Source: Cokeromyces recurvatus (lineage: Eukaryota; Mucoromycota; Mucoromycetes; Mucorales; Mucoraceae). Taken from it: a stretch of DNA of 64,000 nt. A model generated the notes under the pieces. That model had not been told where the DNA came from. It worked only from the letters and a program-made list of their open reading frames with translations, and ran no database searches. This document shows, one piece after another, positions 11,261 to 23,025 of this stretch; the stretch's first letter is position 1, and each line of letters starts with the position of its first letter. The stretch covers positions 186,001-250,000 of the forward strand of contig NW_026251416.1 in NCBI RefSeq assembly GCF_025118155.1. The letters run 5' to 3'. The position numbers and the translations under genes were made by a program.

Positions 11261-12938
11261 ATGTTCACCGACAAGAAGCAAAGTCAAGCTACTGTTCAAT
11301 TCCCCATGCAATGGATTGCCAACATGGATGTTGATATCGAGCCCAAGGCCACTCGTAAGACCTCCATCATCTGTACCATTGGTCCCAAGACCAACAACGT
11401 CGAAAAGCTCACTGAATTGATCGATGCTGGTATGAACATTGTTCGTATGAACTTCTCTCACGGTGACTACAGCTACCACAAGTCTGTCCTTGACAACGCT
11501 CGTGCTGCTGCTGCTGGTAAGTTATATCTAGAATTAAAACAAGAATAAACTTTGGAGTAGAGGAAGATCTTTTTTTTTTCCTTTGAAAAAAAAAATAGAT
11601 AATGATAATAAGAAGAAAAATGCTAATATAATGTTTATTAAAAAATAAATAGCTCGTCCTGACAAGGTCATTGCCATCGCTCTTGATACTAAGGGTCCTG
11701 AGATCCGTACTGGTATGATGGCTAATGATGTTGAAGTCCCCATCCAAAAGGGTCATGAAATGAACATTACCACCAACGAAAAGTATGCTACTGCTTGTGA
11801 CGGTGAAAACATGTATGTTGATTACAAGAACTTGCCTAAGGTTATTGAAATCGGTAAGAACATCTATGTTGATGATGGTGTCCTTACCTTCAAGGTCATT
11901 GCCAAGGGTGAAGACTATGTTCGTGTTGTTGCCCAAAACAATGGTAAGCTCTGCTCCAAGAAGGGTGTCAACCTCCCCAAGACCCCCGTCGATCTCCCTG
12001 CTCTCTCTGAAAAGGATAAGAACGATCTTAAGTTCGGTGTTGAAAATGGTGTTGACATGATCTTCGCCTCCTTCATCCGTCGTGCTCAAGATGTTAAGGA
12101 TATTCGTCGTGTCCTCGGTGAAAAGGGTAAGAACATCAAGATCATCTGTAAGATCGAAAACGACCAAGGTATTCAAAACTTCGATGAAATCCTTGCCGAA
12201 ACTGATGGTGTTATGATTGCTCGTGGTGATATGGGTATTGAAATTCCTTGTGAACGTGTCTTCATTGCCCAAAAGATGATGATCGCCAAGTGTAACTTGG
12301 TCGGTAAGCCTGTTGCTTGTGCCACTCAAATGCTCGAATCCATGACCTACAACCCTCGTCCCACTCGTGCTGAAGTCTCTGATGTTGCCAACGCTGTCCT
12401 CGATGGTGCTGATCTTGTCATGCTTTCTGGTGAAACCGCCAAGGGTGCTTACCCCGTTGAAGCTGTCAAGACCATGGCTGCCACTTGTGAACTTGCCGAA
12501 TCTGTCATCTGCTACAACCCTCTCTTCAACCAAATCCGTGGTTTGACTCCCTTCCCCACTGACACCACCGAAACCGTTGCCTGTGCTGCTGTCACCGCTG
12601 CCGCTGAACAATCCGCTGGTGCCATCCTTGTCCTCTCCAAGTCTGGTCACTCTGCTCGTCTCGCCTCCAAGTACAGACCCTCTCAACCCATTATCCTCGT
12701 TACCCGTGAAGAACAAACTGCTCGTCAAGCTCACCTCCACCGTGGTGTCTTCCCCTTCGTCTACACTGGTGATGTTGCTGCCAAGTGGGATGAAGATGTT
12801 GAACAACGTATCAAGTGGGGTATTCAACAAGGTAAGAACGCTGGTCTCATCAAGTCTAACGAACCCGTTGTCATTGTCCAAGGCTGGAAGGGTGGTCTTG
12901 GTAACACCAACACTGTCCGTGTTTTGATTGCTCCTTAA
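11261..12938 (+). CDS. pyk: Pyruvate kinase
   Basis: Two exons (11261-11516 and 11653-12938) encode 513 aa, near the usual fungal length. The enzyme converts phosphoenolpyruvate and ADP to pyruvate and ATP, the last step of glycolysis, in the cytosol. Visible hallmarks are the N-terminal [14 protein letters not shown] and [11 protein letters not shown], the substrate/metal region [12 protein letters not shown], and the active-site signature [16 protein letters not shown] with its catalytic Lys. [17 protein letters not shown] and the [10 protein letters not shown] loop follow. The B domain and the regulatory C domain are complete. The single intron (GTAAGT...ATAG, 136 nt) splits an Ala codon. 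Codon use is strongly C-ending, unlike neighbouring genes, and the start follows a CT-rich leader and CAAAC AAA, consistent with very high expression. Confidence 0.97.
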
Positions 12939-13343
12939 ATTTCATCTCATTGTTCATAAATTATTTTTTTTGCATTCTAAATTATTTCATATAAAATAAA
13001 TAAAAAAATGTCATGTGTATAGCATCTTGTTTTTTAAAAAAAAAATTACTATTATGTGAAAACTTTCCATTTCTAGTCATCAGAAAAAAAAAAGCCATGT
13101 TTTTTTTTGTATATTGATAAATATCCTCTTGCATCGATCATTTTAAGGGTTGAAATAAGTCAAATTTTGATGAGAAGATGAACTAATATGTTTAAGAGAA
13201 AAGAAGCTTAATTTTCAATTTATCATACAATACTAATACCTTATTATCCTCATTTACATTATTAGTGAAACGGGAAACAAGACGCAACAAGCAGTACTCT
13301 TATAGAAAAAAGACATCTAATAATAACAAAGCTTTACATATTC

Positions 13344-13401
<58 letters not shown>

Positions 13402-13850
13402 TGTTAGCACTACTCTCTAACAAATGTGAATTCAGTAGTTAACCGTACAGCTTTAACCTTCGTTAGAATTAGACGAATAGACTACTAGTAGCATAATCAA
13501 TATTACTATATCAAAATACTAATAGTCATTTAAAGACTTTATTAATCCAAGAAGCTAATCGACTATTTATTCTGAGGGAGGGGGGGGGAGCGGGTTATAT
13601 GAATATATAAAATGCCATATATTCAAATCAAAATTTAACGGATAATAATTAATACACGACTTTAAACTTGAATTATAACTATCATTCTTTATTTATCCTA
13701 CAACGCTTTCAAAATAATATATTATTTCTCATGTTGACCTATTGTATAATAATAATTACAAAAGGCTATGAAGAGACTGTGTCAAATTTAAAGAAACACA
13801 AGTGAAATTGAAAGGTTTTTTATGCAAGTATTAGAATGGATCACATAATA

Positions 13851-13890
<40 letters not shown>

Positions 13891-14893
13891 CCCAGTAATA
13901 ATAGCGAAATGTCTTTTGTGAACATATCATATTTAATATTAATAATGCTTACTAAAAAAAATATATATTTATTTAATGTTTAATCAAATAAATTTACTAA
14001 AGCTAAAAGTGATTTATTATTTTTAATATAAGATCGATATAGAAGAACAAGATTATTAGATACATTGAATCCTAATGTGTACATATTAGCTGTAGTCATT
14101 GTATTCTAGCTGGCATTCTTTTTGATAGATTATTATTAACATTTAAAGAAACAAAAATACGATCGGAAACTTTTTTATTTTTATTTTTAGAAAACATATT
14201 TTTTTTCGAAATCAAACTTTGTTAAATAGTAGATGTATTTCTTTAATGCTGCAAGTAATTATGAACTCAATATTTTATAACTTGAATGAATTATCCAAAA
14301 TACTAGAATTTATATATGTATTTCCTTTATTTTGTTTCAACGCAATAAATCCATCTATCTTTCAGTTGTTATTAAAAGTCAGTTTATAAGTATGAATTGA
14401 AGTATACGAATATAACATTCCTCTTTGTCTTTAATAACCTTAAAAAAAAAGGACCGTATATAGTAGAAGAGTAATTGGCGAATGATTCTTCTATACATTG
14501 TCAAGATGAATATTACCTGACATATATATCATGAAATTAGAAATACTAAAATCAGAGTCTAATCAACTCTGTGCATGATTATCATTAAATAGCTAGATTA
14601 TTTGTATACCTTGATTTGATTATATTATATATACATGACTCAGGGCTCTCTTTAGTTTTAATATCTTCATATACAACAACTGTTCATATCACTGATAAGT
14701 GATTTTAAGAATTGAGTTCTCTATCATTCAAATTTTGATACAAAAAAATAGTTATGCTAGCTTACTTGACTTTTTTTTTAAAAGATATGCTATTCATTGT
14801 AATTTTACTTTATTATAATAGAGTATTTTTCTGTGAACAAGAGGCAATCTAAAGTTAGCCCTTGTTTTTTTTTAGGGCATCACACTGTCATTA

Positions 14894-14945
<52 letters not shown>

Positions 14946-15073
14946 AAAGAAAAAAAAGTCGGACCTGCATTATTATTCCTTTTCTTTTTTTTCATTTTAT
15001 TTTTTTCCCTTTTCTTTTTCTCCTTTTCCTTTTCTTACTTATTGTTTATTACAAGTAGTAGTAGAGATATAGA
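12939..15073. other. Intergenic with microsatellites, no gene seen
   Basis: About 2.1 kb without a convincing exon. It contains an ATT microsatellite (13346-13402), a G-rich tract near 13575, and A runs of about 38 (13852-13889) and 48 (14896-14943) bases. Confidence 0.6.
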
Positions 15074-16858
15074 ATGGGTATAAAGACAAGTAGAGAACAC
15101 TCTACTCGTCATAATTTTCAGAGAAAAAAATCAGATATATTTATAAAAAAAGTCAAAGAGATTGACGATAAAATATCAAACATGAGTTCAATCGACACAC
15201 ATGTTTCACATTCTTCTCGTCAGTCCTCATTCGTTAAGCTTGTAAAACATCAAGTCGTCCTTTCTAATCATGCACCCCCTATATCCTCTCTTTCAGCTGT
15301 TATATCTGCTCCTATACGTAGATTATCATGGAAAAAGAGCTTTACTGCAATATTAACTCGAACATCGAACGATGATGACAATAGCAGCTCTTCTACTTCT
15401 TATTTCGAAGATAATGATGACATTGATGACGATAACAACGACGACGACGACGACGATGATGATGATGATATATCACCTCGAACTTCAATAGGTTCTAATG
15501 AAGATTATTCAATCCTAAGAGTCACTGGATATATTCATAAAAGGAAAAAAAAGCCTTCATTTTCTTCATTACCAAAAGATATTGAATTTGCATATAATAT
15601 AAACTCTTCACAGATTTCTTCAATTACATCAAACGAAGAATTCTCTTCTTCGAATAATCAACATCCTCGAAGACTATTTCATGCTTATAATAATGGAGAT
15701 GAAAGAGAATACGATAGGTAATATATATGAATATATATAAATAGACATGTATTATCCCAAATAGGATGCTAAACATAATATTTTAATAATTAGACAATTA
15801 AGACAAGTAATATTTTCTTGAATTTACAAAGAATATACATATATAAATATACCCATATTAAACTCATATTTTATGATAGCATTATGTATTGAAACATGTA
15901 TTACAGGGGAATGTTCACGTACCAATAGCAACTGATAAGCCTATTACTATATTGGATTCGGCTTGTGGAGCAGGATTTTGGACTTTAGATATGGCTCAAA
16001 GTTTTCCAAATGCAAAAGTCATCGGATTAGATGCTGCTTTCTCTTCAACAACAGCAGCCATTAATAATAATAACAAACAAATAAAAAGATACACTACAAA
16101 CACAGCTACTACTACTACTACTACTACTATTACTGCTACTATGTGTGCCCCGAATATTGTATATAAATACGGTGATCCTACTACCCATTTATCACTACCA
16201 GATAATTATTTAGATATCATTTTTCAACGTGATACATTATCTAGTATACCGCATGAATGCTGGCCGTTCCTTCTCAATGAATTAATGAGAGTTGCAAAAC
16301 CTGGAGGTTCTATTGAACTAGTTGAATACGGTAATCATTCATTCTCTCTTATATATATATATAATTATTAAATAATATACATATCTATTTAGATTTTCAT
16401 ATAAAGAATCCTGGACCTATTTTAACATTAATTAATGAATGGTATAAACTCGTTTCTACTTCAGTGGGAATTAATTCTAAAAAAACAATAATGCATTTAA
16501 AAAGTATGCTAGTTTCGGCTGGGTTTCAAAATATTGAACAAAAGATTATCTCTATTCCAATTGGTGAATGGCCAACAGAAGAAGGTTTGTATTTATTATT
16601 ATTTTCCCAAATATATACTTGTATATGAATTATTCTCTATACATAGATGAAAAAGAAAAGGGATTCCTTTATAAGCATGTTATTAAAGCCCTGTTTAAAT
16701 CAATGAAGCCTTGGTGGATATCAGAGTTAGCTATATCAGAAGAAGAATATGATAAAGTGATACATGCTGCTATGGATGAATTTGACAAACAACGTTGTTC
16801 TATTGATTGGGTTATCTATACGGCACAGAAGCCAAAAGAAAAAAGGCACAAGAAGTGA
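15074..16858 (+). CDS. LaeA/UMTA-like SAM-dependent methyltransferase 1
   Basis: Five exons: 15074-15717, 15794-15806 (13 nt), 15880-16330, 16393-16584 and 16647-16858; 503 aa. Residues 1-214 are Ser/Asp-rich and probably disordered. The methyltransferase core begins with EYDRQLRQHYVLKHVLQGN, which is only readable if the 13-nt exon is included. Motif I follows (ITILDSACGAGFWTLDMA), the acidic residue of motif II (VIGLDAAF), and a later MRVAKPGGSIELVEY block. Such proteins are abundant in Mucoromycota. They resemble fungal class-I methyltransferases of the LaeA group, but the substrate cannot be inferred. A Thr-rich insertion lies between motif II and the later motifs. The gene converges on PEX7. 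A paralogue occurs at 57814-59571. Confidence 0.8.
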
Positions 16859-17135
16859 CATTTTTTTTTCTCTCCCTCCTCAGATATATAACAGTTTCAT
16901 ATTTTACACATTTTCGCAGGATCGAATTTATATGTAATTATAGCTTATCAAAAGTGTATCATTAGAATAATACCCTATATATAACTTACATACACATATT
17001 TATCTGTATATATATATATGTATATACAGATATGAATAAATATATATGCTACATTCTATCTTCAATGCATACACAATACAAGTAATTATAATTTAATACT
17101 ACACTATTTTTAAGAAATAAGAAGGTGTAGAAGGA

Positions 17136-18421
17136 TTATCTCTGTAAAAGGACAGGAGGCATAAATACATTCACTTTTTCATCCCAAGCACAAGTAGCTA
17201 CTTGCCCTTCAATATAAAGATTGAAATCAAGACCGAGAACAAACTCTGTATGTGCATCATGTACATGGATCAAATTCTGTCCTGCCGGTGCAGCTGTGTC
17301 CCAGAATCGAACACTCATATCATAAGCTGTACTACCTAAAACATTAGGTCTATGCGGAGACCATTTAACACGACGTACCGCATATTCATGTCCAGGAAGA
17401 CAGACTACTTCTCTATCAGGACGACGCAAATCCCATACCTTGATTGTCTTATCAACAGAACCTGTTGCTAGCATATGATCTTGATACTTGTTCCAATCAA
17501 CTGAAAGTATTTCATTATTGTGGGCTCGAAGAGTTTGAATAGACCGAGGACTATTTGTATCCCAAATCTTGACTGTTTGATCTCCAGATGCTGAGGCAAG
17601 CTTTGTAGGATGATAAGGAGACCATGCTGTACTATAAACACAATGTGTATGTTCTGTATATGTTTGCAATGATCTTGGTGCTTGTGGATTCCACTAGTTA
17701 AGTCTATTTTAAACATCCTACTACTATTATAGGTTTTATCTTATATAAAAGAAAAAAAGCTGGACTTACAATTTTAACTGTGTGATCCCATGAACTGCTT
17801 GAAAATACATCCTTTGTAATTAAATTCCAATCTACCGAGAATACTTCTCTTTGATGTTCATGCCAGTTTTGAATTGGATAATCCTAAATATTTATCATTA
17901 TTTTCCCTATATTATCTAAATTATTACGTAATGAACCTACTGCAAGTGTTGTATCCCACATTTTAATAGTTCCATCACCACTTGATGCAATAAGTTGATT
18001 TTCGTTAAGTTCACTCCAAGCGACGTCATATAATCCATCTTGTGTGTCATAACTGGTTAAAAAAAAAAGAAAAAGAAATCATTTCCTTAAACGCCCTCTA
18101 TTTTATTTTATTTTATTTTTTTTCGTTTTCAAAACATTCCAACTTACGCTCTTTCGATCATCATCCCTTCACCTGCAATACCCATAATAAATAGTCTACC
18201 ATTACCAACTAAACCAAAGTTGGATGCAGTTGCAACTGCAAGCTTTTGTTCAAAGAATGGGCTCCATTTCGTCTATATAATGTCCAATTTTTTTTTTAAA
18301 AAAAAAAAAAGAAAGAAAGGAAGAAAAAACTTTAGTTTTATTTTTAAGAAAACTTTATACATGTGTTTATAAAAGTTACCGAATAACCATTAAATGCTTC
18401 TGTGCGGAATTGAATAAACAT
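17136..18421 (-). CDS. PEX7: PEX7, peroxisomal PTS2 receptor (WD40)
   Basis: Five exons (18421-18380, 18272-18148, 18052-17941, 17883-17770, 17693-17136) encode 316 aa, close to human PEX7. The chain is a seven-bladed WD40 propeller starting with FNGYS/TKWSPFFEQKLAVAT. It shows repeats such as DGLYDVAWSE...IASSGDGTIKMWD, QREVFSVDWN...SSSSWDHTVKI and LASASGDQTVKIWD. TGSVDKTIKVWDLRRPDRE and GSTAYDMSVRFWD follow. The end VATCAWDEKVNVF is characteristic of PEX7. The protein binds PTS2 signals in the cytosol and carries cargo to the peroxisome import machinery with a co-receptor. It is divergent from the universal-stress gene, 264 bases between starts. Confidence 0.92.
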
Positions 18422-18685
18422 GTCTAAATAGTATTGTTGAATTAAGAAAAGTGTTTTCTCAAAGATACCTATTATTTTAAGCTGACTACTTTTTTTTAAT
18501 TTACGCTGACAAAAGTGAATATGCACACACCCCGCCCTTTATTCTTATTTGTCACTTGCCACCATAGTTGTAGATATATATGTTACACAAGACAGAATAG
18601 AAGAATCATTTACTCGATAGAAAAAAAAAAAACACGCACACACACAATTTACTATTATTATTATTTTGTAAATTAAAATAAAAAG
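18422..18685. promoter_or_regulatory. Divergent promoter region PEX7 / USP gene
   Basis: The only upstream space of both divergent genes. It contains a CACCCCGCCC stretch near 18527 that stands out in AT-rich DNA, an A run and a CA-rich stretch. No defined element can be assigned. Confidence 0.4.
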
Positions 18686-19874
18686 ATGGCAACAACCAAC
18701 ATTCCTGTAGAACAACCGGATAATTATATTCGTGGTGTTTCATTTGATACAATGACAGATCAAGATCAACCTGACTTTTCATTTACATTGAGAGGAAAGA
18801 CTCAAGGTTATCAACGTACAAGACGAAGCCGAACTTTTATGGTGGCTACTGATTTAGAAAACTATAGTGATTATGCTTTAGATTGGGCTATTGAAGTGTG
18901 TTTCTACATATAATAATCATAATAATAATAATCATAATAACTTAATAGTGTCTTTTTATATATATATATATATAAATATGTAATTAGAATGTCATGGATC
19001 ATGGAGATGAAATTATTGTTTTGAGAGTGCTTACTATAGATATGAGTGGTACATGGACTGAAAAAAATATATATATATATATATTTGATTTATAACTTAC
19101 GTCTCTCTTTATAGATAATCGACCTAATGTAAAAGCTATGCTTAGACATGAAGAATTACAATCAAAAGAAATAGCAAATACAGTTATGAAAAGAATTATG
19201 GCGGCAGGTAATGAAGATATGAAGGTATGGATACACATACATAGAGATAGATACTATACTAAAAATAACTCATATCGCTCCACTCTTTTTTTTTTTTTTA
19301 TTTATTTATTTTAGATTAGTGCTGTTATTGAATTCGTTATTGGTAAAGTTCAAGAGACAATTCAGAATATGGTAAGGAAAGAAGAAGAAGAAAGAAAGAA
19401 AGAAAGAAAGAAAAAAAAAGCTCAATGACTGTAAATGACTAGATTTCAATATATCAACCTTCTATGCTTATTGTGGGTACTAGAGGCATGTCTGAATTAA
19501 AAGGTATGTTTATCAATAGTATATCCAGGTATTGTTTGCAACATTCTCCTGTACCTGTCGTTATTGTTCAACCTGAAGAGAGAGTAAAGAAACAACATCA
19601 AAAGAAGACGACCAAGAATCGACTTAGTGGTATGTTTCGTAGTATTAGTAACCATTCAGGTTCTTCTGATTCTTCTTCGACTGAGAGTAGCAGTAGTTCA
19701 TCAGATGATGACGATGAAGTATCAAAGCTTCAGAAAAAGGTACATAACAAGCTATCTGTATTCGAAAAGATGGGTCGTCGTTCAAGATCACTTTCTCCTG
19801 CTAAACCGTCATCTACTACGAAAACTATGACTACTACTACTAGTGGTACATCTTCTATTCCTAGTAGAAGATAA
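18686..19874 (+). CDS. Universal stress protein (UspA) domain protein
   Basis: Five exons (18686-18895, 18988-19048, 19115-19224, 19315-19371, 19443-19874) encode 289 aa. After a 50-residue leader the Usp fold starts with RTFMVATDLENYSDYALDWA. It includes GDEIIVLRVLTID and ends with the nucleotide-binding type loop LIVGTRGMSELKGMFINSIS plus YCLQHSPVPVVIV. The G-x2-G-x9-G(S/T)-like pattern suggests an ATP-binding Usp subtype. The C-terminal 100 residues are a Ser/Asp-rich and basic disordered tail, common in fungal Usp proteins that are phosphorylated. The biological role is unknown. It converges on the permease gene, 150 bases between stop codons. Confidence 0.85.
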
Positions 19875-20024
19875 CATTTTTATTTGTTATTTGCTAGAAA
19901 GCATCGTATAATATTTATTATAAAAATATTTATAAATATATATATATAAAAAGGGAATTAGAATATGAAATAAATGATCATATATATATGTATATACATG
20001 TGTATATAAATCTAGGGGTATTAT

Positions 20025-22278
20025 CTAGGAAAGACGCTCAACTTCATTGATTTGAAATGTCTTTTTAAAAGTATGATAGCTATTACAAGTTTGGCTTTGA
20101 TTAAGGGTTTCAAAATTCTTTTTGTTTAAATCTACCGTAGTAGTAGTAGTAGCAGCAGTAGTAGTCTCTATAGAGAAATGATCTGATCGAGAATGATCAT
20201 GATGATGATGATGATATGCTTCCCCTACGATGCCCCTTTTACCAGGTCCATGGAACCATTCACGAGCCTTGAAATAGTAGTAAAGAACAGATGCACCTAT
20301 CACACCTACAAAGACAACAATAGCATAATTCATGTTATCAGGTGTAACAGGATATTCCGTAGGACAAACAAATAAAATGGAGGTCAACAAGATCCAACAC
20401 AAACTAATTACATTAATCACGTCTGAGAAGGGGCCTAGATGAAAGGGACCTGGAATAAAGGATTTTCGGGCGACTGTCAATCTAAGAGCGATTGGAATAA
20501 AATAAGCCATAGAGGAAGCAATGGTATTGACGGAGACGATGGCATTAAAGGCAGTTTCATTGATAATATAGAGTAGACCGACGAGGATAGCAAAGATAAT
20601 ATTAAACCAGACTGCATAGATAGGTGTCATCGTCTTGGGGTTAATTCTTGAAAGATACTTGGAAAAGGGTACAGCTCCATCTCTAGCAAAGGCATAGACC
20701 ATTCTTGAACTACCTAACGTTAAAGCAGAGCCGGAGAAAAACATGGCCCCCATGATGATGGTCGTAAAGACAACTGTCCATCGGTATCCAACACCATCTA
20801 AAAAGATCTTGGTCATAGTGGGACTAATGGTGGTATCGATAATTTGTGATTGATAGTCCTGTACACAAAAATTAACAGACAATAAAAAAATGAATCCTAC
20901 AACAGCTGCAGCTCCAATAGCATAAAGTATACCACGAGGCGCACTACGTCCTGCATCACGAGTTTCGTCCGACATATGAGCAGCACTATCAAAACCAGAA
21001 AGTGTATATTGAGATTGTAAAAGACCAATTAAAAAAGCATAGACCCCTGAGGAGAAACCAGTCTCATTATGAAAGTAGGTAAACTAATTATTATTATCAT
21101 GTGTCATTATGAAGTTTTTTTTTATATATACTATATGACATATATAACATTACCACCCATTTTCCACTTGCTTTGTTGGGAGTTAAAACGAGTCCAACGA
21201 TAACAATGATAAGAGTGCCAATAAGATGCCAATAAAGAGAAGTCTGATTAAAGAATCCATTATATTTAACACTGACTGAATTGATAATACCATGAACTAT
21301 AGCAATAACAATAAAAATACTATATTGCCAATAGATACTTGGATCATTATTTGAATCACTGATATGAATGATAGACGCAATAAATTGTGAAAGACCAAGA
21401 TCAGCAGAAGTTATAGCAACTATATACAAATTATGATGATAATAGTAATAAAAAAAAAGAATAACTCGTCAATCTTTTATCTTTCCTAATGTTATTATTG
21501 ACAAATAAATAAAGTATTCGAAATAAATCAAAATAATAATAATAAAAAAAAACCTACCAGTCTATATCAAAAAAAAAAAGTTTAGAATACAATTATATAT
21601 TATATACGATGAAGCCTTTCCTTTTTTCCTTTTTCCCTTTTTTCCTTTTTCCCTTTTTTCCTTTTATTTTTTACTTACTAATCCTAGCCAATTGCACCAA
21701 CCAGTTAACCAACACATTAGAGGAACCCATTCAGAAGGAGCAAGCTTAGAAACCCAAATATAAAGACCACCTGTAATAGGATAAGCAGAACAAATTTCTG
21801 CTAAAGAAAGACCAACAATAAAGGTAAAGACAGATACAAGGATCCAGCCCCAAATAACAGCAATTGATCCAGCAGCAAGCATAGCATCACCCCATAACTA
21901 ATTTTTTTTAAAGAACCCCGTTAATAAAGCTTCTCTTAAGAGAAAGAAGAAGGGGAAAAAAAAAGGAGAAGGGGAGAGAGGGGGGGAGAGAAAGGGGAGA
22001 GGGTTTAAGAAGTAGAGCTTACAGGCGTGAGACCAGAAAGAATTGAGCAACAACCAAATGCAATTGCAAAGTTAGAGATAGTAGACATAGTTTTATTCAT
22101 TTCCTAGATATATACATATAAATTTAATGGAAAACAAAATACTGTGCTTTTTTTTTTCCTTCTTTACTTGTTTATAGCCCATTGATTCTAAAAGCTCTGT
22201 CTCATTTTGATATTGAGCTTTATTTACACCGGTTTCATTGGCTGTGTTGATACTTGGGTTATGGCCCATACCACTCAT
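20025..22278 (-). CDS. APC-family amino-acid/GABA/polyamine permease
   Basis: Six exons fit (22278-22168, 22103-22023, 21897-21679, 21561-21558, 21419-21154, 21083-20025), 579 aa with about 12 membrane helices. Family marks are TISNFAIAFGCCSILSG, the second helix with SLAEICSAYPITGGLYIW, and the consensus block LLQSQYTLSGFDSAAHMSDE. DAGRSAPRGI follows, as in the yeast Uga4/Hnm1 branch of eukaryotic amino-acid permeases. Transport is by proton-coupled uptake at plasma or vacuolar membrane; the substrate cannot be told (GABA, choline, polyamine or amino acid). A 4-nt exon (ACTG) is needed to keep frame between WCNWLGL and AITSADLG. The tail carries a His run and a Thr run. Confidence 0.85.
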
Positions 22279-23025
22279 TTAACTATTAAATTTGAGACTG
22301 ACAGAATTTTCGTTTAAAAGAAAAAAAGAAAAGAAAAAGAAAGCAATAAAGTAAGGATATACACACAATTTAACCTTCTTTGGTAATGATGAAAGAAGAT
22401 ATAAATCCTTAGTTGTTAATGATTTAAAGAATATATATTTATATATTTATACGTAAAAAGAGAGAGGGAAAAAAAAAAAAGGGAAAATAAGAAATATGAT
22501 TGTTCATTTTTAACAAAAAAGATCTTCATTTTTTTTTTCTTAAAAAAGATGATTGCCTTCTTGTCATTTGTTCTCATGACTCCGCATTATAAAAAAAAAA
22601 ATTAGATTAAAAGGACGATGTTCACACAATATATACAAAAAGAGTATTTCTTCCCTTGTGACGGTAGTAAGTAGCAACCTATAACAATGCTACTCCTACA
22701 CACACACACACACACACAAATAAATATATTTCTTAGTTTTAAATTAATCAATTATTGATACGTGCTTCCTCTTTATCATAGTATCTACTATTTTAGTAGA
22801 CAATAAAAGTGCTTAATTAGAATATGTATTACAATAACATCATCTATACATACTACATATATACATATTGAGCAGGAAAAAAAAGAATAATACTAATAAA
22901 AAAAGGTATTTTTATTTATTTATTTAAATATAAGCTTTTTTTTTTAGGGCAATTATACACAAGTCTATCTTCTATCAATAGTTAATAATTGACTCGTAAA
23001 AAAAAAGGGGGGGGGAAAGTTGCTG
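22279..23025. other. Intergenic (permease upstream / Lon downstream)
   Basis: No gene seen. AT-rich, with a CA microsatellite around 22700-22720 and several A runs. Confidence 0.55.

Noticed and set aside
11409..12881. 490-codon open frame on the minus strand opposite pyruvate kinase
   Set aside because: Shadow caused by the strong codon bias of pyruvate kinase; no domain, and it crosses the real gene's intron.
13346..13402. Array of short repeats as CRISPR-like structure
   Set aside because: Simple ATT microsatellite without spacers.
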